Shown: positions 55,428-63,475, numbered from the stretch's first letter. The stretch is DNA of 64,000 bases from Caldicellulosiruptor kronotskyensis 2002 (GCF_000166775.1 NC_014720.1:2574001-2638000); one strand, 5' to 3'. Numbers and translations are program-made. Notes: generated from the sequence alone by a model not told the origin.

Positions 55428-55449
55428 GGTTGACCAGGGTAAATTAAAG

Positions 55450-56076
55450 ATGCTTGTTGCAATCACTCTTTTGGAATTTTTCTGTGGATCGTTGATGTTC
55501 TCCTACTGGCTTGGAAAGCTTGTCAAAAAGGATATAACAGCTGTTGGAGACGGAAATCCAGGAGCTTTTAATCTGATTCAGGCAGCTGGAGTTAAAATTG
55601 GACTTTTGGGAGTATTTCTTGATTTTGCAAAAGGTTATTTTCCCCTTGTGTATTTTGTTGAACAGGGATACCTGCCAAAGTCATATATTATTCCCGCTGC
55701 AATCGCACCAATCTTAGGACATGCATTTTCACCTTTTTTGAGATTTAAAGGAGGAAAATCCATTGCAACTACATTTGGAGTGTGGAGTGCTACAACTCGC
55801 TTTAGAGTTTCTCTCTTCTATGCGGTTGTACTTGCTCTGCTGTTTTTAATAGCGAAAAAACTAAAGCATGGCAGTCGTACAACAACACAAGAGGATGCTT
55901 TTATGGTAGTGCTTGGCTTTACAATTGTGGGTGCATATCTCTATTTGAATAACTTTTCGGTTTATCTTTTGGCCTTGTGGTTTTTAAACTTAATTATAAT
56001 GATATATAAAAACAAGGAAAAACTTGCTACTTTTTATATTTCGCTCACTGATAAACAACATGAGATAAAAAAATAA
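55450..56076 (+). CDS. PlsY-like glycerol-3-phosphate acyltransferase
   Basis: A 208-residue polytopic membrane protein of the PlsY family: the N-terminal LLEFFCGSLMFSYWLGKL helix, the GDGNPGAFNLIQAAG motif in place of the usual GSGNxGATN, and GHAFSPFLRFKGGKSIAT with the FKGGK loop. PlsY transfers acyl groups from acyl-phosphate. The variant first motif suggests a paralogue with another acceptor. The ATG at 55450 has only AGGG upstream, and the IS607 right end is 12 bases away, so expression may have changed after the insertion. Confidence 0.85.
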   Translation: MLVAITLLEFFCGSLMFSYWLGKLVKKDITAVGDGNPGAFNLIQAAGVKIGLLGVFLDFAKGYFPLVYFVEQGYLPKSYIIPAAIAPILGHAFSPFLRFKGGKSIATTFGVWSATTRFRVSLFYAVVLALLFLIAKKLKHGSRTTTQEDAFMVVLGFTIVGAYLYLNNFSVYLLALWFLNLIIMIYKNKEKLATFYISLTDKQHEIKK

Positions 56077-56168
56077 ATTCTTTTTCCTCAAAAGCATGTT
56101 TTAGTATATTTTGTACTGATAATGTTTTGTATAGCAAGTAATACATAGTGCTTTTGTTAAATTTATGT

Positions 56169-56174
56169 TATAAT
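56169..56174 (+). promoter_or_regulatory. Extended -10 promoter of the alpha-glucosidase gene
   Basis: TGT TATAAT is an extended -10, 38 bases before the ATG, with AAAGGAGC as the ribosome binding site. No good -35 is seen. Confidence 0.5.
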
Positions 56175-56211
56175 ATCTCACAGAGTACATTATTGTAGGA
56201 AAGGAGCAGAG

Positions 56212-57885
56212 ATGGACTTGCACAAAAAGTGGTGGAAGGAAGCTGTTGTATATCAAATCTATCCTCGAAGTTTTTATGACTCAAACGGTGATGGAATTGG
56301 AGATTTGCCAGGAATAATAGAAAAACTTGATTATCTACAAGAACTTGGAGTGGATGTTATTTGGCTAAATCCTATTTACAAATCTCCAAATGCAGACAAC
56401 GGTTATGACATCAGCGATTACTATGATATCATGGACGAGTTTGGTACAATGGAAGACTTTGATAGGCTCTTGAATGAAGCTCACAAAAGAGGAATTAAAA
56501 TTGTAATGGACCTTGTTGTGAACCACACATCTGATGAACACAAATGGTTTTTGGAGTCCAGAAAATCAAAAGACAATCCTTACAGAGATTTTTATTTTTG
56601 GCGCCCTGGTAAAAATGGAGGACCTCCTAATAACTGGACATCTTTTTTCAGCGGCCCTGCATGGAAATACGATGAGTTGACAGGAGAATATTACCTTCAC
56701 CTTTTTGCTGTAAAGCAACCAGACCTCAACTGGAACAATCCTCAGGTCCGTCAAGAAATTTACAAAATGATGAAGTGGTGGCTTGACAAAGGCATAGATG
56801 GATTTAGAATGGATGTAATAAATCTCATTTCAAAAGTTGAGGGGCTACCAGATGACCCAGATGAAAATCAAGGAGGCTTGATTGGTTTTAAATACTATGC
56901 CAACGGTCCAAGGGTGCATGAATATCTTCAGGAAATGAACAGAGAAGTGCTTTCAAAATACGACATCATGACAGTAGGTGAGACTCCATTTGTAACTCCT
57001 GAGATTGCAAAGCTATATGTAGAGTATGATAGAAATGAGCTTAATATGATATTTCATTTTGAGCACATGGATATGGACTGCAGCGGCAGCAAGTGGAATA
57101 TAAAACCTTGGAAACTCACTGATTTGAAAAAGATAATGTTCAAGTGGTATTTGGCTTTAAAAGACAAGGGCTGGAATTCGCTTTATCTTAACAACCATGA
57201 CCAGCCAAGGATGGTCTCACGCTTTGGAAACGACAAAGAGTACAGAGTTGAGTCTGCAAAGCTTTTAGCAACCCTGCTTCACACATGGCAGGGAACTCCT
57301 TATATCTACCAAGGTGAAGAGATTGGTATGACAAACTGCAAGTTTGAAAGTTTTGATGAGTTCAGGGACATTGAAACACTCAACTGGTACAAAGAGATGA
57401 AAAAGCTTGGAAAATCAGATGAAGAGCTTTTAGAAATCTTAAACAAAAGAAGTAGAGACCATGCACGAACACCTATGCAGTGGGATGATTCTAAAAATGC
57501 AGGATTTACAAAAGGCACCCCATGGATAAAGGTAAATCCAAATTATAAGGAAATAAATGTTAAAAAAGCTTTAGAAGATAAAAATTCAGTGTTTTATTAC
57601 TATAAGAAATTGATTGAACTTAGAAAAAAGCATCCTGTCATTGTATATGGGGATGTTCAAATGCTTTATGAGGACGATGAAAAGATCTTTGCATATACAA
57701 GAAGCTATGAAGATGAAAGGCTTCTTGTTGTAATGAACTTTTCTGAAGAAGAAAGCGAGTTTTTAGCACCAAATGAAATATTTACCCAAAAACCTGAACT
57801 TCTGATAAGTAACTATGAAATTGACGACAATATCCAAGAAAAAATTGTTTTAAAACCTTATGAATCGAGGGTATATAAAATATAA
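56212..57885 (+). CDS. GH13 alpha-glucosidase / oligo-1,6-glucosidase
   Basis: A 557-residue cytosolic GH13 enzyme. It starts WWKEAVVYQIYPRSF, then DLVVNHTSDEH, GFRMDVIN (nucleophile Asp), VGETPFV (acid/base Glu) and LNNHDQPRMVSRFG (third acid), with DHARTPMQWD near the end of the barrel and a C-terminal beta domain. This fits the oligo-1,6-glucosidase/alpha-glucosidase subfamily that acts on imported malto- or isomalto-oligosaccharides. It is a single gene with its own promoter and terminator. Confidence 0.94.
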   Translation: MDLHKKWWKEAVVYQIYPRSFYDSNGDGIGDLPGIIEKLDYLQELGVDVIWLNPIYKSPNADNGYDISDYYDIMDEFGTMEDFDRLLNEAHKRGIKIVMDLVVNHTSDEHKWFLESRKSKDNPYRDFYFWRPGKNGGPPNNWTSFFSGPAWKYDELTGEYYLHLFAVKQPDLNWNNPQVRQEIYKMMKWWLDKGIDGFRMDVINLISKVEGLPDDPDENQGGLIGFKYYANGPRVHEYLQEMNREVLSKYDIMTVGETPFVTPEIAKLYVEYDRNELNMIFHFEHMDMDCSGSKWNIKPWKLTDLKKIMFKWYLALKDKGWNSLYLNNHDQPRMVSRFGNDKEYRVESAKLLATLLHTWQGTPYIYQGEEIGMTNCKFESFDEFRDIETLNWYKEMKKLGKSDEELLEILNKRSRDHARTPMQWDDSKNAGFTKGTPWIKVNPNYKEINVKKALEDKNSVFYYYKKLIELRKKHPVIVYGDVQMLYEDDEKIFAYTRSYEDERLLVVMNFSEEESEFLAPNEIFTQKPELLISNYEIDDNIQEKIVLKPYESRVYKI

Positions 57886-57892
57886 GAAACTA

Positions 57893-57929
57893 AAAAGGGC
57901 TGTAAATATATGGCAAATACGGCCCTTTT
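57893..57929 (+). terminator. Terminator after the alpha-glucosidase gene
   Basis: AAAAGGGCTGT pairs with ACGGCCCTTTT (one G-T pair) and is followed by GTTTTTAAT. Confidence 0.85.
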
Positions 57930-57964
57930 GTTTTTAATAAACTAAATCGATTTTTAAAATCCTA

Positions 57965-57995
57965 TTGACAAAATCAAAAGTTGTAATTATAATAA
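57965..57995 (+). promoter_or_regulatory. perR-rubrerythrin promoter with overlapping PerR box
   Basis: TTGACA (57965-57970), 17 bases, and TATAAT (57988-57993) give a consensus promoter. TTGTAATTATAATAA (57981-57995) overlaps the -10 and matches 12 of the 14 defined positions of the PerR box TTATAATnATTATAA. This predicts peroxide-responsive autorepression. Confidence 0.75.
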
Positions 57996-58043
57996 AATTG
58001 TAATCAGTTTAATTTTAAATCAATTTTATAGGGGGCGGCTAAG

Positions 58044-58466
58044 ATTAATGATATAAATCTTTTAAAAGAGGATCTTGAAAAAAGAGGTATAAAACCATCA
58101 CTGATTAGGATTAAAGTTTATGAGTATTTGAAAAAACACAGAACACATCCCACAGCTGAAGAGGTATATTTAAATCTTTCAAAAGAGATTCCAACACTTT
58201 CTAAAACATCAGTATACAATACTTTAAGTCTTTTTGTTGAAAAAGGACTTGTTCAGATGTTGACAATCGAAGAAAATATAGCAAGGTTTGACGCTGACAC
58301 CTCTGTTCACGGTCATTTTCAGTGCAAGGTGTGTTGCAAGATTTACGACTTTTTAGTTGAAAAAGAGTCCATTCAATCTTATTTAGACAAAAACTTTGAC
58401 GTTGAGGAAATTTATGTCTACTATAAGGGTGTATGCCCTTATTGTAAAAATAAAAGTTTATCTTAA
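58044..58466 (+). CDS. perR: PerR/Fur family regulator, probable ATT start
   Basis: The 140-residue protein has the Fur-family winged helix (LEKRGIKPSLIRIKVYEYLKKHRTHPTAEEVY, in part; then TLSKTSVYNTLSLFVEKGLV), the metal site DADTSVHGHFQC, and two CxxC pairs (CKVC, CPYC) for structural zinc. The essential first helix lies upstream of any ATG, GTG or TTG: the frame is open from 58032 after a TAG, and the only start-like codon with good spacing is ATT at 58044, eight bases after GGGGG. The TTG at 58128 would remove the first helix. It probably represses itself and rubrerythrin. Confidence 0.85.
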   Translation: MNDINLLKEDLEKRGIKPSLIRIKVYEYLKKHRTHPTAEEVYLNLSKEIPTLSKTSVYNTLSLFVEKGLVQMLTIEENIARFDADTSVHGHFQCKVCCKIYDFLVEKESIQSYLDKNFDVEEIYVYYKGVCPYCKNKSLS

Positions 58467-58490
58467 TTTTATGGGAGGTTGAGTTTTGAA

Positions 58491-59027
58491 ATGAAAGATT
58501 TGAAAGGAACACAGACAGAAAAGAACTTGTGGGCAGCGTTTGCTGGCGAGTCTCAGGCAAGAAACAAATATACTTATTTTGCATCACAGGCAAGAAAAGA
58601 AGGCTACGAGCAAATTGCAGCAATCTTTGAAGAGACAGCTGAAAATGAAAAGGAACATGCAAAGCTATTTTTCAAGTTCTTAAACGGAATTGGTAACACT
58701 CAAGAAAACCTCAAAGCTGCTGCAGAAGGCGAACATTACGAGTGGGCTGAAATGTACAAAGAGTTTGCAAGGGTTGCAAGAGAAGAAGGATTTGAAGAGA
58801 TAGCTATTGCTTTTGAGTTTGTTGCGAAGGTTGAGGAAAAACATGAAGAAAGATACAGAAAACTCCTTGAAAATGTTGAAAACGGCAAGGTATTTGTAAA
58901 AGATGATGTTGTCGTTTGGAAGTGCAGAAACTGCGGCTATGTGCATGTTGGCAAAGAAGCTCCAAAGGTATGTCCAACCTGCAAACATCCACAGTCATTC
59001 TTTGAGATTAGAGCTGAGAATTATTAA
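58491..59027 (+). CDS. rbr: Rubrerythrin
   Basis: The 178-residue protein has a four-helix di-iron domain ([51 protein letters not shown]) and a C-terminal rubredoxin-like Fe(Cys)4 site (CRNCGY...CPTCKH). It reduces hydrogen peroxide in anaerobes. It follows perR by 24 bases and shares its promoter. I prefer the ATG at 58491, ten bases after GGGAGG, to the TTG at 58479. Confidence 0.96.
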   Translation: MKDLKGTQTEKNLWAAFAGESQARNKYTYFASQARKEGYEQIAAIFEETAENEKEHAKLFFKFLNGIGNTQENLKAAAEGEHYEWAEMYKEFARVAREEGFEEIAIAFEFVAKVEEKHEERYRKLLENVENGKVFVKDDVVVWKCRNCGYVHVGKEAPKVCPTCKHPQSFFEIRAENY

Positions 59028-59050
59028 TTTCAAATTTATAAAGAAAGACG

Positions 59051-59090
59051 TAAGGCTGCTACTAATGTTTTTCAATGTGTAGCAGCCTTA
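59051..59090 (+). terminator. Terminator after rubrerythrin
   Basis: TAAGGCTGCTAC pairs perfectly with GTAGCAGCCTTA (12 bp, 16-base loop), followed by ATTTTTT. Confidence 0.92.
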
Positions 59091-59133
59091 ATTTTTTGCA
59101 GTAAAACAGCTTAAATAATTGATTATTTAGTGT

Positions 59134-59139
59134 TATAAT
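59134..59139 (+). promoter_or_regulatory. Extended -10 promoter of the methyltransferase gene
   Basis: TGT TATAAT forms an extended -10 about 56 bases before the ATG at 59195, which has AAAGGAGC upstream. No good -35. Confidence 0.45.
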
Positions 59140-59194
59140 AGGTTGTGAAAAAAAGAATGTTCATAGCTGAAAAGGGAAAGGAGCTTACAAAAAA

Positions 59195-60433
59195 ATGAAT
59201 TGGGGAAAAATAATTATAGGAGATAGCAGAAATATGTCTGAAATAGATAATGAAACAATTGATTTGATAATAACATCACCGCCTTATTGGCATTTAAAAG
59301 ACTACGGTGTAGCTAACCAAATAGGATATGGTCAAACACTTCATGAGTACTTAAAAGATTTGTATCGGGTATGGCAAGAATGTTTTAGAGTTCTTAAAGA
59401 AGGGCGGCGTTTGTGTATCAATATTGGTGACCAATTTGCACGCTCTATAGTTTATGGCAGATATAAAATAATTCCATTACACTCTGAGATAATTGCTCAA
59501 TGTGAAGATATAGGATTTGATTATATGGGAGCAATAATTTGGCAGAAAAAAACCACAATGAATACAAGTGGTGGAGCAAATGTTATGGGTTCTTACCCAT
59601 ATCCACCAAATGGCATGATAGAAATCGATTATGAATTTATACTTATATTCAAAAAGCATGGAAAATCCCCAAAGGTGTCTCCTGAAATTAAAGAAAAATC
59701 AGTCTTGACAAAGGAAGAGTGGAAAGAATACTTTAGTGGGCACTGGTACTTCAAAGGTGAAAAACAAACTGAACACGAAGCCATGTTCCCTGATGAACTT
59801 CCATATAGATTAATCAAAATGTTTTCATTTGTTGGAGACACAGTATTGGATCCATTCTTAGGTAGCGGAACAACCTTAAAAGTTGCCTTAGAACTTGAAA
59901 GAAATGGAATAGGGTATGAAATCAATCCAGATTTTTTAGAAGTAATAAATAAAAAGTTAAATACAATTAATAACTCGTTCCTTTATAAGATTGAGACTAT
60001 TAAAAAAGAAACCGAAACTCCTGAGATAAAAGCTGTAAAATATGAACCACGTATCAAAGATGCATCACCTATAATAGATCCTAAGATAATTGAACCGAAA
60101 AAAAATCAATATTTTAAAGTTTCCGAAATAGTTTCTGCTGATACAGTTAAACTTAACAGTGGTCTAGAAGTAAAACTATTAGGTGTAAAAATAAAAAAAG
60201 AAAAAGAAAAAGAAGCTGTAGAATACTTAAAAAATTATGTGTTAAATAAAGAAGTTTTTTTGCGCTACGATAGTAACTCTACTGTAAAAAACAATAATGT
60301 AAATGCTTATTTGTACCTTAAAAACAAAATCTTTATCAATGCTTACTTAATAAAAAGTGGACTTGCTTTAGCCGATAAAGATAGTTTCTACACTTACAAA
60401 AATAAATTTAAAAAATTAGAAATGGTTGACTAA
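59195..60433 (+). CDS. Beta-class DNA methyltransferase (probably N4-cytosine) with SNase-like C-terminal domain
   Basis: The 412-residue protein has TSPPYW (catalytic, about residue 29) before DPFLGSGTT (SAM-binding, about 217), the beta-class order; SPPY indicates N4-cytosine methylation. Residues ~300-412 resemble the staphylococcal-nuclease/thermonuclease beta-barrel (VSEIVSADTVKLNSGLEVKLLGV) but lack the catalytic Arg and DTPE, so this part is probably a binding domain. A broken MjaI-type endonuclease gene begins two bases downstream, which suggests CTAG as target by analogy with the MjaI and MthZI systems. Confidence 0.88.
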   Translation: MNWGKIIIGDSRNMSEIDNETIDLIITSPPYWHLKDYGVANQIGYGQTLHEYLKDLYRVWQECFRVLKEGRRLCINIGDQFARSIVYGRYKIIPLHSEIIAQCEDIGFDYMGAIIWQKKTTMNTSGGANVMGSYPYPPNGMIEIDYEFILIFKKHGKSPKVSPEIKEKSVLTKEEWKEYFSGHWYFKGEKQTEHEAMFPDELPYRLIKMFSFVGDTVLDPFLGSGTTLKVALELERNGIGYEINPDFLEVINKKLNTINNSFLYKIETIKKETETPEIKAVKYEPRIKDASPIIDPKIIEPKKNQYFKVSEIVSADTVKLNSGLEVKLLGVKIKKEKEKEAVEYLKNYVLNKEVFLRYDSNSTVKNNNVNAYLYLKNKIFINAYLIKSGLALADKDSFYTYKNKFKKLEMVD

Positions 60434-60435
60434 CA

Positions 60436-61118
60436 ATGGCAAAAGAATGGATCTTAAACATGGCAACTAATAGATGGGGATTAAACAAAAAAGATAAAGT
60501 AGGTCCTGTTGCTAAATGGATTAGAGAAACAGCGCCTAAAAATCTCGAAGAGTAGGAAAAGGCTTATCTAAGGCTTGTAGAAGAAAACATCTTAAAACCC
60601 CAAAATTTAGAATTTTCTGATGCTGAAGAATATCTTAAAGAGCTTGGTAGAAAACTGTATGTTAAAATAACTGAAGTTATTCAGGCTGAAATTGACGATG
60701 TCACTGAAGAAGACTGCATAAAATAAATTATATAAAGCAATTAGTAATAAACCGCACTTTTCAAGGGTATATCACTGAAAAAGAAACCATCTACGGGAAA
60801 ATAGAAAGATTGCTGAATTTAAAAATTCACCCTGCTCCAGATGAATGGGATAGATTATATAATGTAGACTTTTATATTCAGATAAACAACAAGTACATTG
60901 GAATACAAATAAAACCCATTACTTATGAACATATGCCTCAAATACATAATTGGATAAAATGGCTTTCGCAAACACACAAAAAGTTTTCAGAAGAATTTGG
61001 TGGAAAAGTATTTGTTATATTTTCTATCACAAATAAAGACGGCAAAAAAGAGATATACAATGAAAATGAAATAATAGAGCAAATTAAGCAAGAAATAGAA
61101 AGATTAAAACAAACATAA
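60436..61118 (+). pseudogene. MjaI-type restriction endonuclease, inactivated
   Basis: From the ATG at 60436 the frame encodes 39 residues (MAKEWILNMATNRWGLNKKD...) and stops at TAG 60553-60555. The same frame then continues to LGRKLYVKITEVIQAEID and DCIK before TAA at about 60724. The rest follows in another frame (IKQLVINRTFQGYITEKETI, then PAPDEWDRLYNVDFYIQI and IGIQIKPITYE) to 61118. Joined, this fits the MjaI endonuclease family (target CTAG). One nonsense mutation and one frameshift indicate loss of cutting activity while the methyltransferase stays intact. Confidence 0.82.
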
Positions 61119-61126
61119 AAAACCGA

Positions 61127-61161
61127 AGAGGCTGTCTAAAAAAAATGAAGTAACAGCCTCT
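61127..61161. terminator. Terminator after the broken restriction gene
   Basis: AGAGGCTGT pairs with ACAGCCTCT (9 bp, 17-base loop), followed by TTTTTATTT on the plus strand. It lies 20 bases from the convergent SHOCT gene. Confidence 0.85.
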
Positions 61162-61180
61162 TTTTTATTTATCTTTCCAC

Positions 61181-61456
61181 TTAATTATTTAACAACAGTT
61201 TTTTCTTTCTCTCATACTCTTCTTCGGATATCTCACCATTTGCAAATCGCATATTTAAAATCTTAAGCGCTTCGTCTTCTGGCGAAAAAGATTGCAAACC
61301 ATTTTTCTTTGTTTCCATATACAACTGGCTAAATTTGTTAATAGCATAAATTATTATAACCACTAATACTATCAAAAATAAAATACCCACAATAAAACCT
61401 CCTATCATATGAAGTCCCCAAAGACCATCAAAGTGATTATAAAAATATCTCATCAT
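61181..61456 (-). CDS. SHOCT-domain small membrane protein
   Basis: A 91-residue protein with one transmembrane helix (about 17-43, MIGGFIVGILFLIVLVVIIIYAI) and a C-terminal SHOCT motif (EALKILNMRFANGEISEEEYERKKKLL), a short oligomerisation or binding module. It resembles the small SHOCT proteins found beside metal or stress genes. The ATG has AAAGGAG upstream. Function is unknown. Confidence 0.85.
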   Translation of the reverse strand: MMRYFYNHFDGLWGLHMIGGFIVGILFLIVLVVIIIYAINKFSQLYMETKKNGLQSFSPEDEALKILNMRFANGEISEEEYERKKKLLLNN

Positions 61457-61608
61457 TGTTATTCACATCTCCTTTCAATTAACTTTTGATTACATTATCT
61501 ATAATAACCCTTTAGTGTGAAGAAAGTATGATTAAATTGTAAAGAATGTGTAAAATCAAGTGATTAGTATTTTTCTTTGGCGTATTAATCTGTTATTTCA
61601 AAAAATTA

Positions 61609-61637
61609 TTGACAGTATAAGATTTTTTAGATATACT
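61609..61637 (+). promoter_or_regulatory. Promoter of the secreted-protein gene
   Basis: TTGACA (61609-61614), 17 bases and TATACT (61632-61637) precede the gene by about 45 bases. Confidence 0.75.
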
Positions 61638-61681
61638 TAGCATATATTCAATTTCTAAAAATGCGCGAGGGGGTAATTTTT

Positions 61682-62854
61682 TTGAAACTAAAAAGGTCAA
61701 TAAAGCTGCTCATCACATTTTTAGCTGTTTTAAGTTTTGCGTTTTCTTCTGTTGCATATTCTCAGACAAATTCTGCGCTCATTTTCAAAGCTGGAATTGC
61801 TTACCTGCAGGCACAAAACGCAAAAACGGTTGATGAAGAGATAAGAATTGACTTAAGACTTTCTGCAGGCAAAAATGCAACAGCAGAAGATAAGAAATTG
61901 GAAGAATTTTTGAAGAAAACGTATATAAAAGCAAGAGTTGTAGCTGATGTTTATAACTATGAATCTAATATGTTACTGAGTTTGTATTACAACAATAAAC
62001 AAGTCCTTAGTGGTTCTGTTTACGTCAACAAAGACTTGGCTGTTTATAATTTTCCACAAATTTATTCAAAACCATTATATGTAAAATTCAGTGATACTTA
62101 CAAGAATATGCCCATTCAGATTGATGTCGAGAAATATACAAAGTTGTTTGATGTCAGATCTAATAAACAGCTTCAAGAACTGGTGGCAAGCTATGCTGCG
62201 GTTTTGATGCCTCAACTTGCAGCTGCTATTAAGTCTTCTGACAAAAAAGTGGAAATTGTCTTTAGCGATGGAAAAAAACAGAGCTGTAGCGAAATCATTT
62301 TTGAATTTAACAAAAACTCAAGCTTAGAAATTGTAAAAGCGATTTTAACAAAAGCAGCAAATGACACTAAAACAAAAGAGTTTATACTTCAAGTTTTAAA
62401 ACTAATACTTGAGGATTCAAAAGCAATTCTTCAGACTCAGATGCTACCTGAAGGAGAAGGACTAAACGCTGAGGATTTAGATGTAGGTGAAATCTTAAAT
62501 CAGGTAAACCAAAACTACACTCAAGCTGTTAACAGTGCTGTTTATGCCATTGATGAAGTAAAGCCGCAGATTCCACCTTTTACTCTTCAGTACAGAATGA
62601 TGATAGACGATAAGAATAACTTAAAAGGTGAAAGATTATACTTTTATTTGAAAGACTCCAATGATTTTAAAATTATGTTTGACATAAAAGGTGTTATAAA
62701 TTCTTTAAATGCAAATATTAAGGTGCCCAAAATCGATATATCAAAAGGCGCTGATATGTCAAAGCTGACTAATAAAGATTTTGAAACTATGCAGAAGAAT
62801 TTAGAAAATATATTTAAAAAGCTGGGCTTGCCAGTAGAAGGAATGAAGATGTAA
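61682..62854 (+). CDS. Secreted protein of unknown function
   Basis: The 390-residue protein has a clear signal peptide (KLKRSIKLLITFLAVLSFAFSSVAYS, cleavage near AYS-Q, no lipobox). The mature part is alpha/beta with lysine-rich strands (ARVVADVYNYESNMLLSLYYNNKQVLSG, in part) and no cysteine pairs. I recognise no family. The start is a TTG at 61682 with GAGGGGG upstream; the ATG seven codons earlier precedes that site. It has its own promoter and terminator, so it is monocistronic. Confidence 0.75.
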   Translation: MKLKRSIKLLITFLAVLSFAFSSVAYSQTNSALIFKAGIAYLQAQNAKTVDEEIRIDLRLSAGKNATAEDKKLEEFLKKTYIKARVVADVYNYESNMLLSLYYNNKQVLSGSVYVNKDLAVYNFPQIYSKPLYVKFSDTYKNMPIQIDVEKYTKLFDVRSNKQLQELVASYAAVLMPQLAAAIKSSDKKVEIVFSDGKKQSCSEIIFEFNKNSSLEIVKAILTKAANDTKTKEFILQVLKLILEDSKAILQTQMLPEGEGLNAEDLDVGEILNQVNQNYTQAVNSAVYAIDEVKPQIPPFTLQYRMMIDDKNNLKGERLYFYLKDSNDFKIMFDIKGVINSLNANIKVPKIDISKGADMSKLTNKDFETMQKNLENIFKKLGLPVEGMKM

Positions 62855-62885
62855 CGCAATTCAATATATTTTTATAGAAAAATTT

Positions 62886-62919
62886 AAGGAGCTGCCAAAG
62901 TTTTGAAAAACAGCTCCTT
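62886..62919 (+). terminator. Terminator after the secreted-protein gene
   Basis: AAGGAGCTG pairs with CAGCTCCTT (9 bp, 16-base loop), followed by TTTTTTG. Confidence 0.9.
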
Positions 62920-62964
62920 TTTTTGTTTATTTTTTTTGGCTAGACTTTTGACTTTTAAAGCTTA

Positions 62965-63183
62965 TTATAATCTTTTATATGGTTGTCTTATAACATTATT
63001 ACCTAAATCACTAGCAACATTTGACATTTCAAATCTTAAGAGCCATAAAACTATATCAAGCAGCACAGAACCTGCCAAAAGAATAGGTTTATATTCTTTT
63101 GGTAACAAGGCGTGAACAAATTCTAATCCAATACCAATTGCAATATACATCAAATATTTTGAGCCAGAGCCTTTTTTATCCAT
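62965..63183 (-). CDS. Small hydrophobic protein, unknown
   Basis: A 72-residue protein with two hydrophobic stretches (YLMYIAIGIGLEFVHALL and ILLAGSVLLDIVLWLL) separated by a short basic turn, so probably a membrane hairpin. The ATG at 63183 has AAGGAAAA upstream. It follows the TnpB zinc-ribbon relic. No family recognised. Confidence 0.5.
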   Translation of the reverse strand: MDKKGSGSKYLMYIAIGIGLEFVHALLPKEYKPILLAGSVLLDIVLWLLRFEMSNVASDLGNNVIRQPYKRL

Positions 63184-63202
63184 CCATTTTTCCTTAATGT
63201 CA

Positions 63203-63367
63203 TTAGTATAATCCTCTGTATTTCCTGTTGCTTTTCCTTACTATTCCACATCTGCTACATGTCTGTGAGGTATAGCTCTCATCCACTTCTACATACTCTA
63301 TACCACAGTTACTGCACTTTGTTCCAAGTTTCATCTTGAACTTCTCAAATGTTTTAACTATTATCAT
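63203..63367 (-). pseudogene. TnpB C-terminal zinc-ribbon relic
   Basis: A 54-codon minus-strand frame encodes KCSNCGIEYVEVDESYTSQT then CSRCGIVRKSNRKYRG and stops. This is the OrfB/TnpB zinc-ribbon (two of the usual CxxC knuckles, and the DESYTSQTCSRCG signature), cut before the final Asp of the RuvC site and missing everything upstream. It is the remains of an old IS200/IS605 or IS607 element, distinct from the tnpB at 53830-55294, which lacks a zinc finger. Confidence 0.75.
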
Positions 63368-63407
63368 TCTCTTCACTCAAATAGTTCAGTTATAAAAGAA
63401 TATTAAG

Positions 63408-63445
63408 AAGAGGTTATCTAAAATGTGTTTGTTAGATAGCCTCTT
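63408..63445 (-). terminator. Terminator after the partial membrane-protein gene
   Basis: AAGAGGTTATCTAA pairs with TTAGATAGCCTCTT (14 bp, one G-T pair) and is followed on the minus strand by the T-rich CTTAATATTCTTTT. It lies 31 bases after the gene stop. Confidence 0.7.
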
Positions 63446-63475
63446 AGCTGAATAAAACAATAATATTTTTCATGT

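Larger units (their letters stand above)
53247..55438 (+). mobile_element. IS607-type insertion element between the glycosyltransferase and plsY-like genes
   Basis: The element carries a serine-recombinase tnpA, an overlapping tnpB (frameshifted) and a structured right end. The sequences TTGACTAGG (53238-53246) and TTGACCAGG (55430-55438) flank it; IS607 elements insert at GG and make no target duplication, so the exact ends are uncertain by some bases (left end between 53212 and 53247). Its coding sequence is richer in G and C than the neighbours, consistent with transfer. Confidence 0.8.

Noticed and set aside
53238-55438. TTGACTAGG / TTGACCAGG as a target-site duplication
   Set aside because: IS607 serine recombinases do not make target duplications and the copies differ by one base; they may mark GG-containing junctions only.
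58128-58466. perR as a 112-residue gene starting at TTG 58128
   Set aside because: It would delete the first helix of the Fur DNA-binding domain, whose codons are clearly present upstream in frame.
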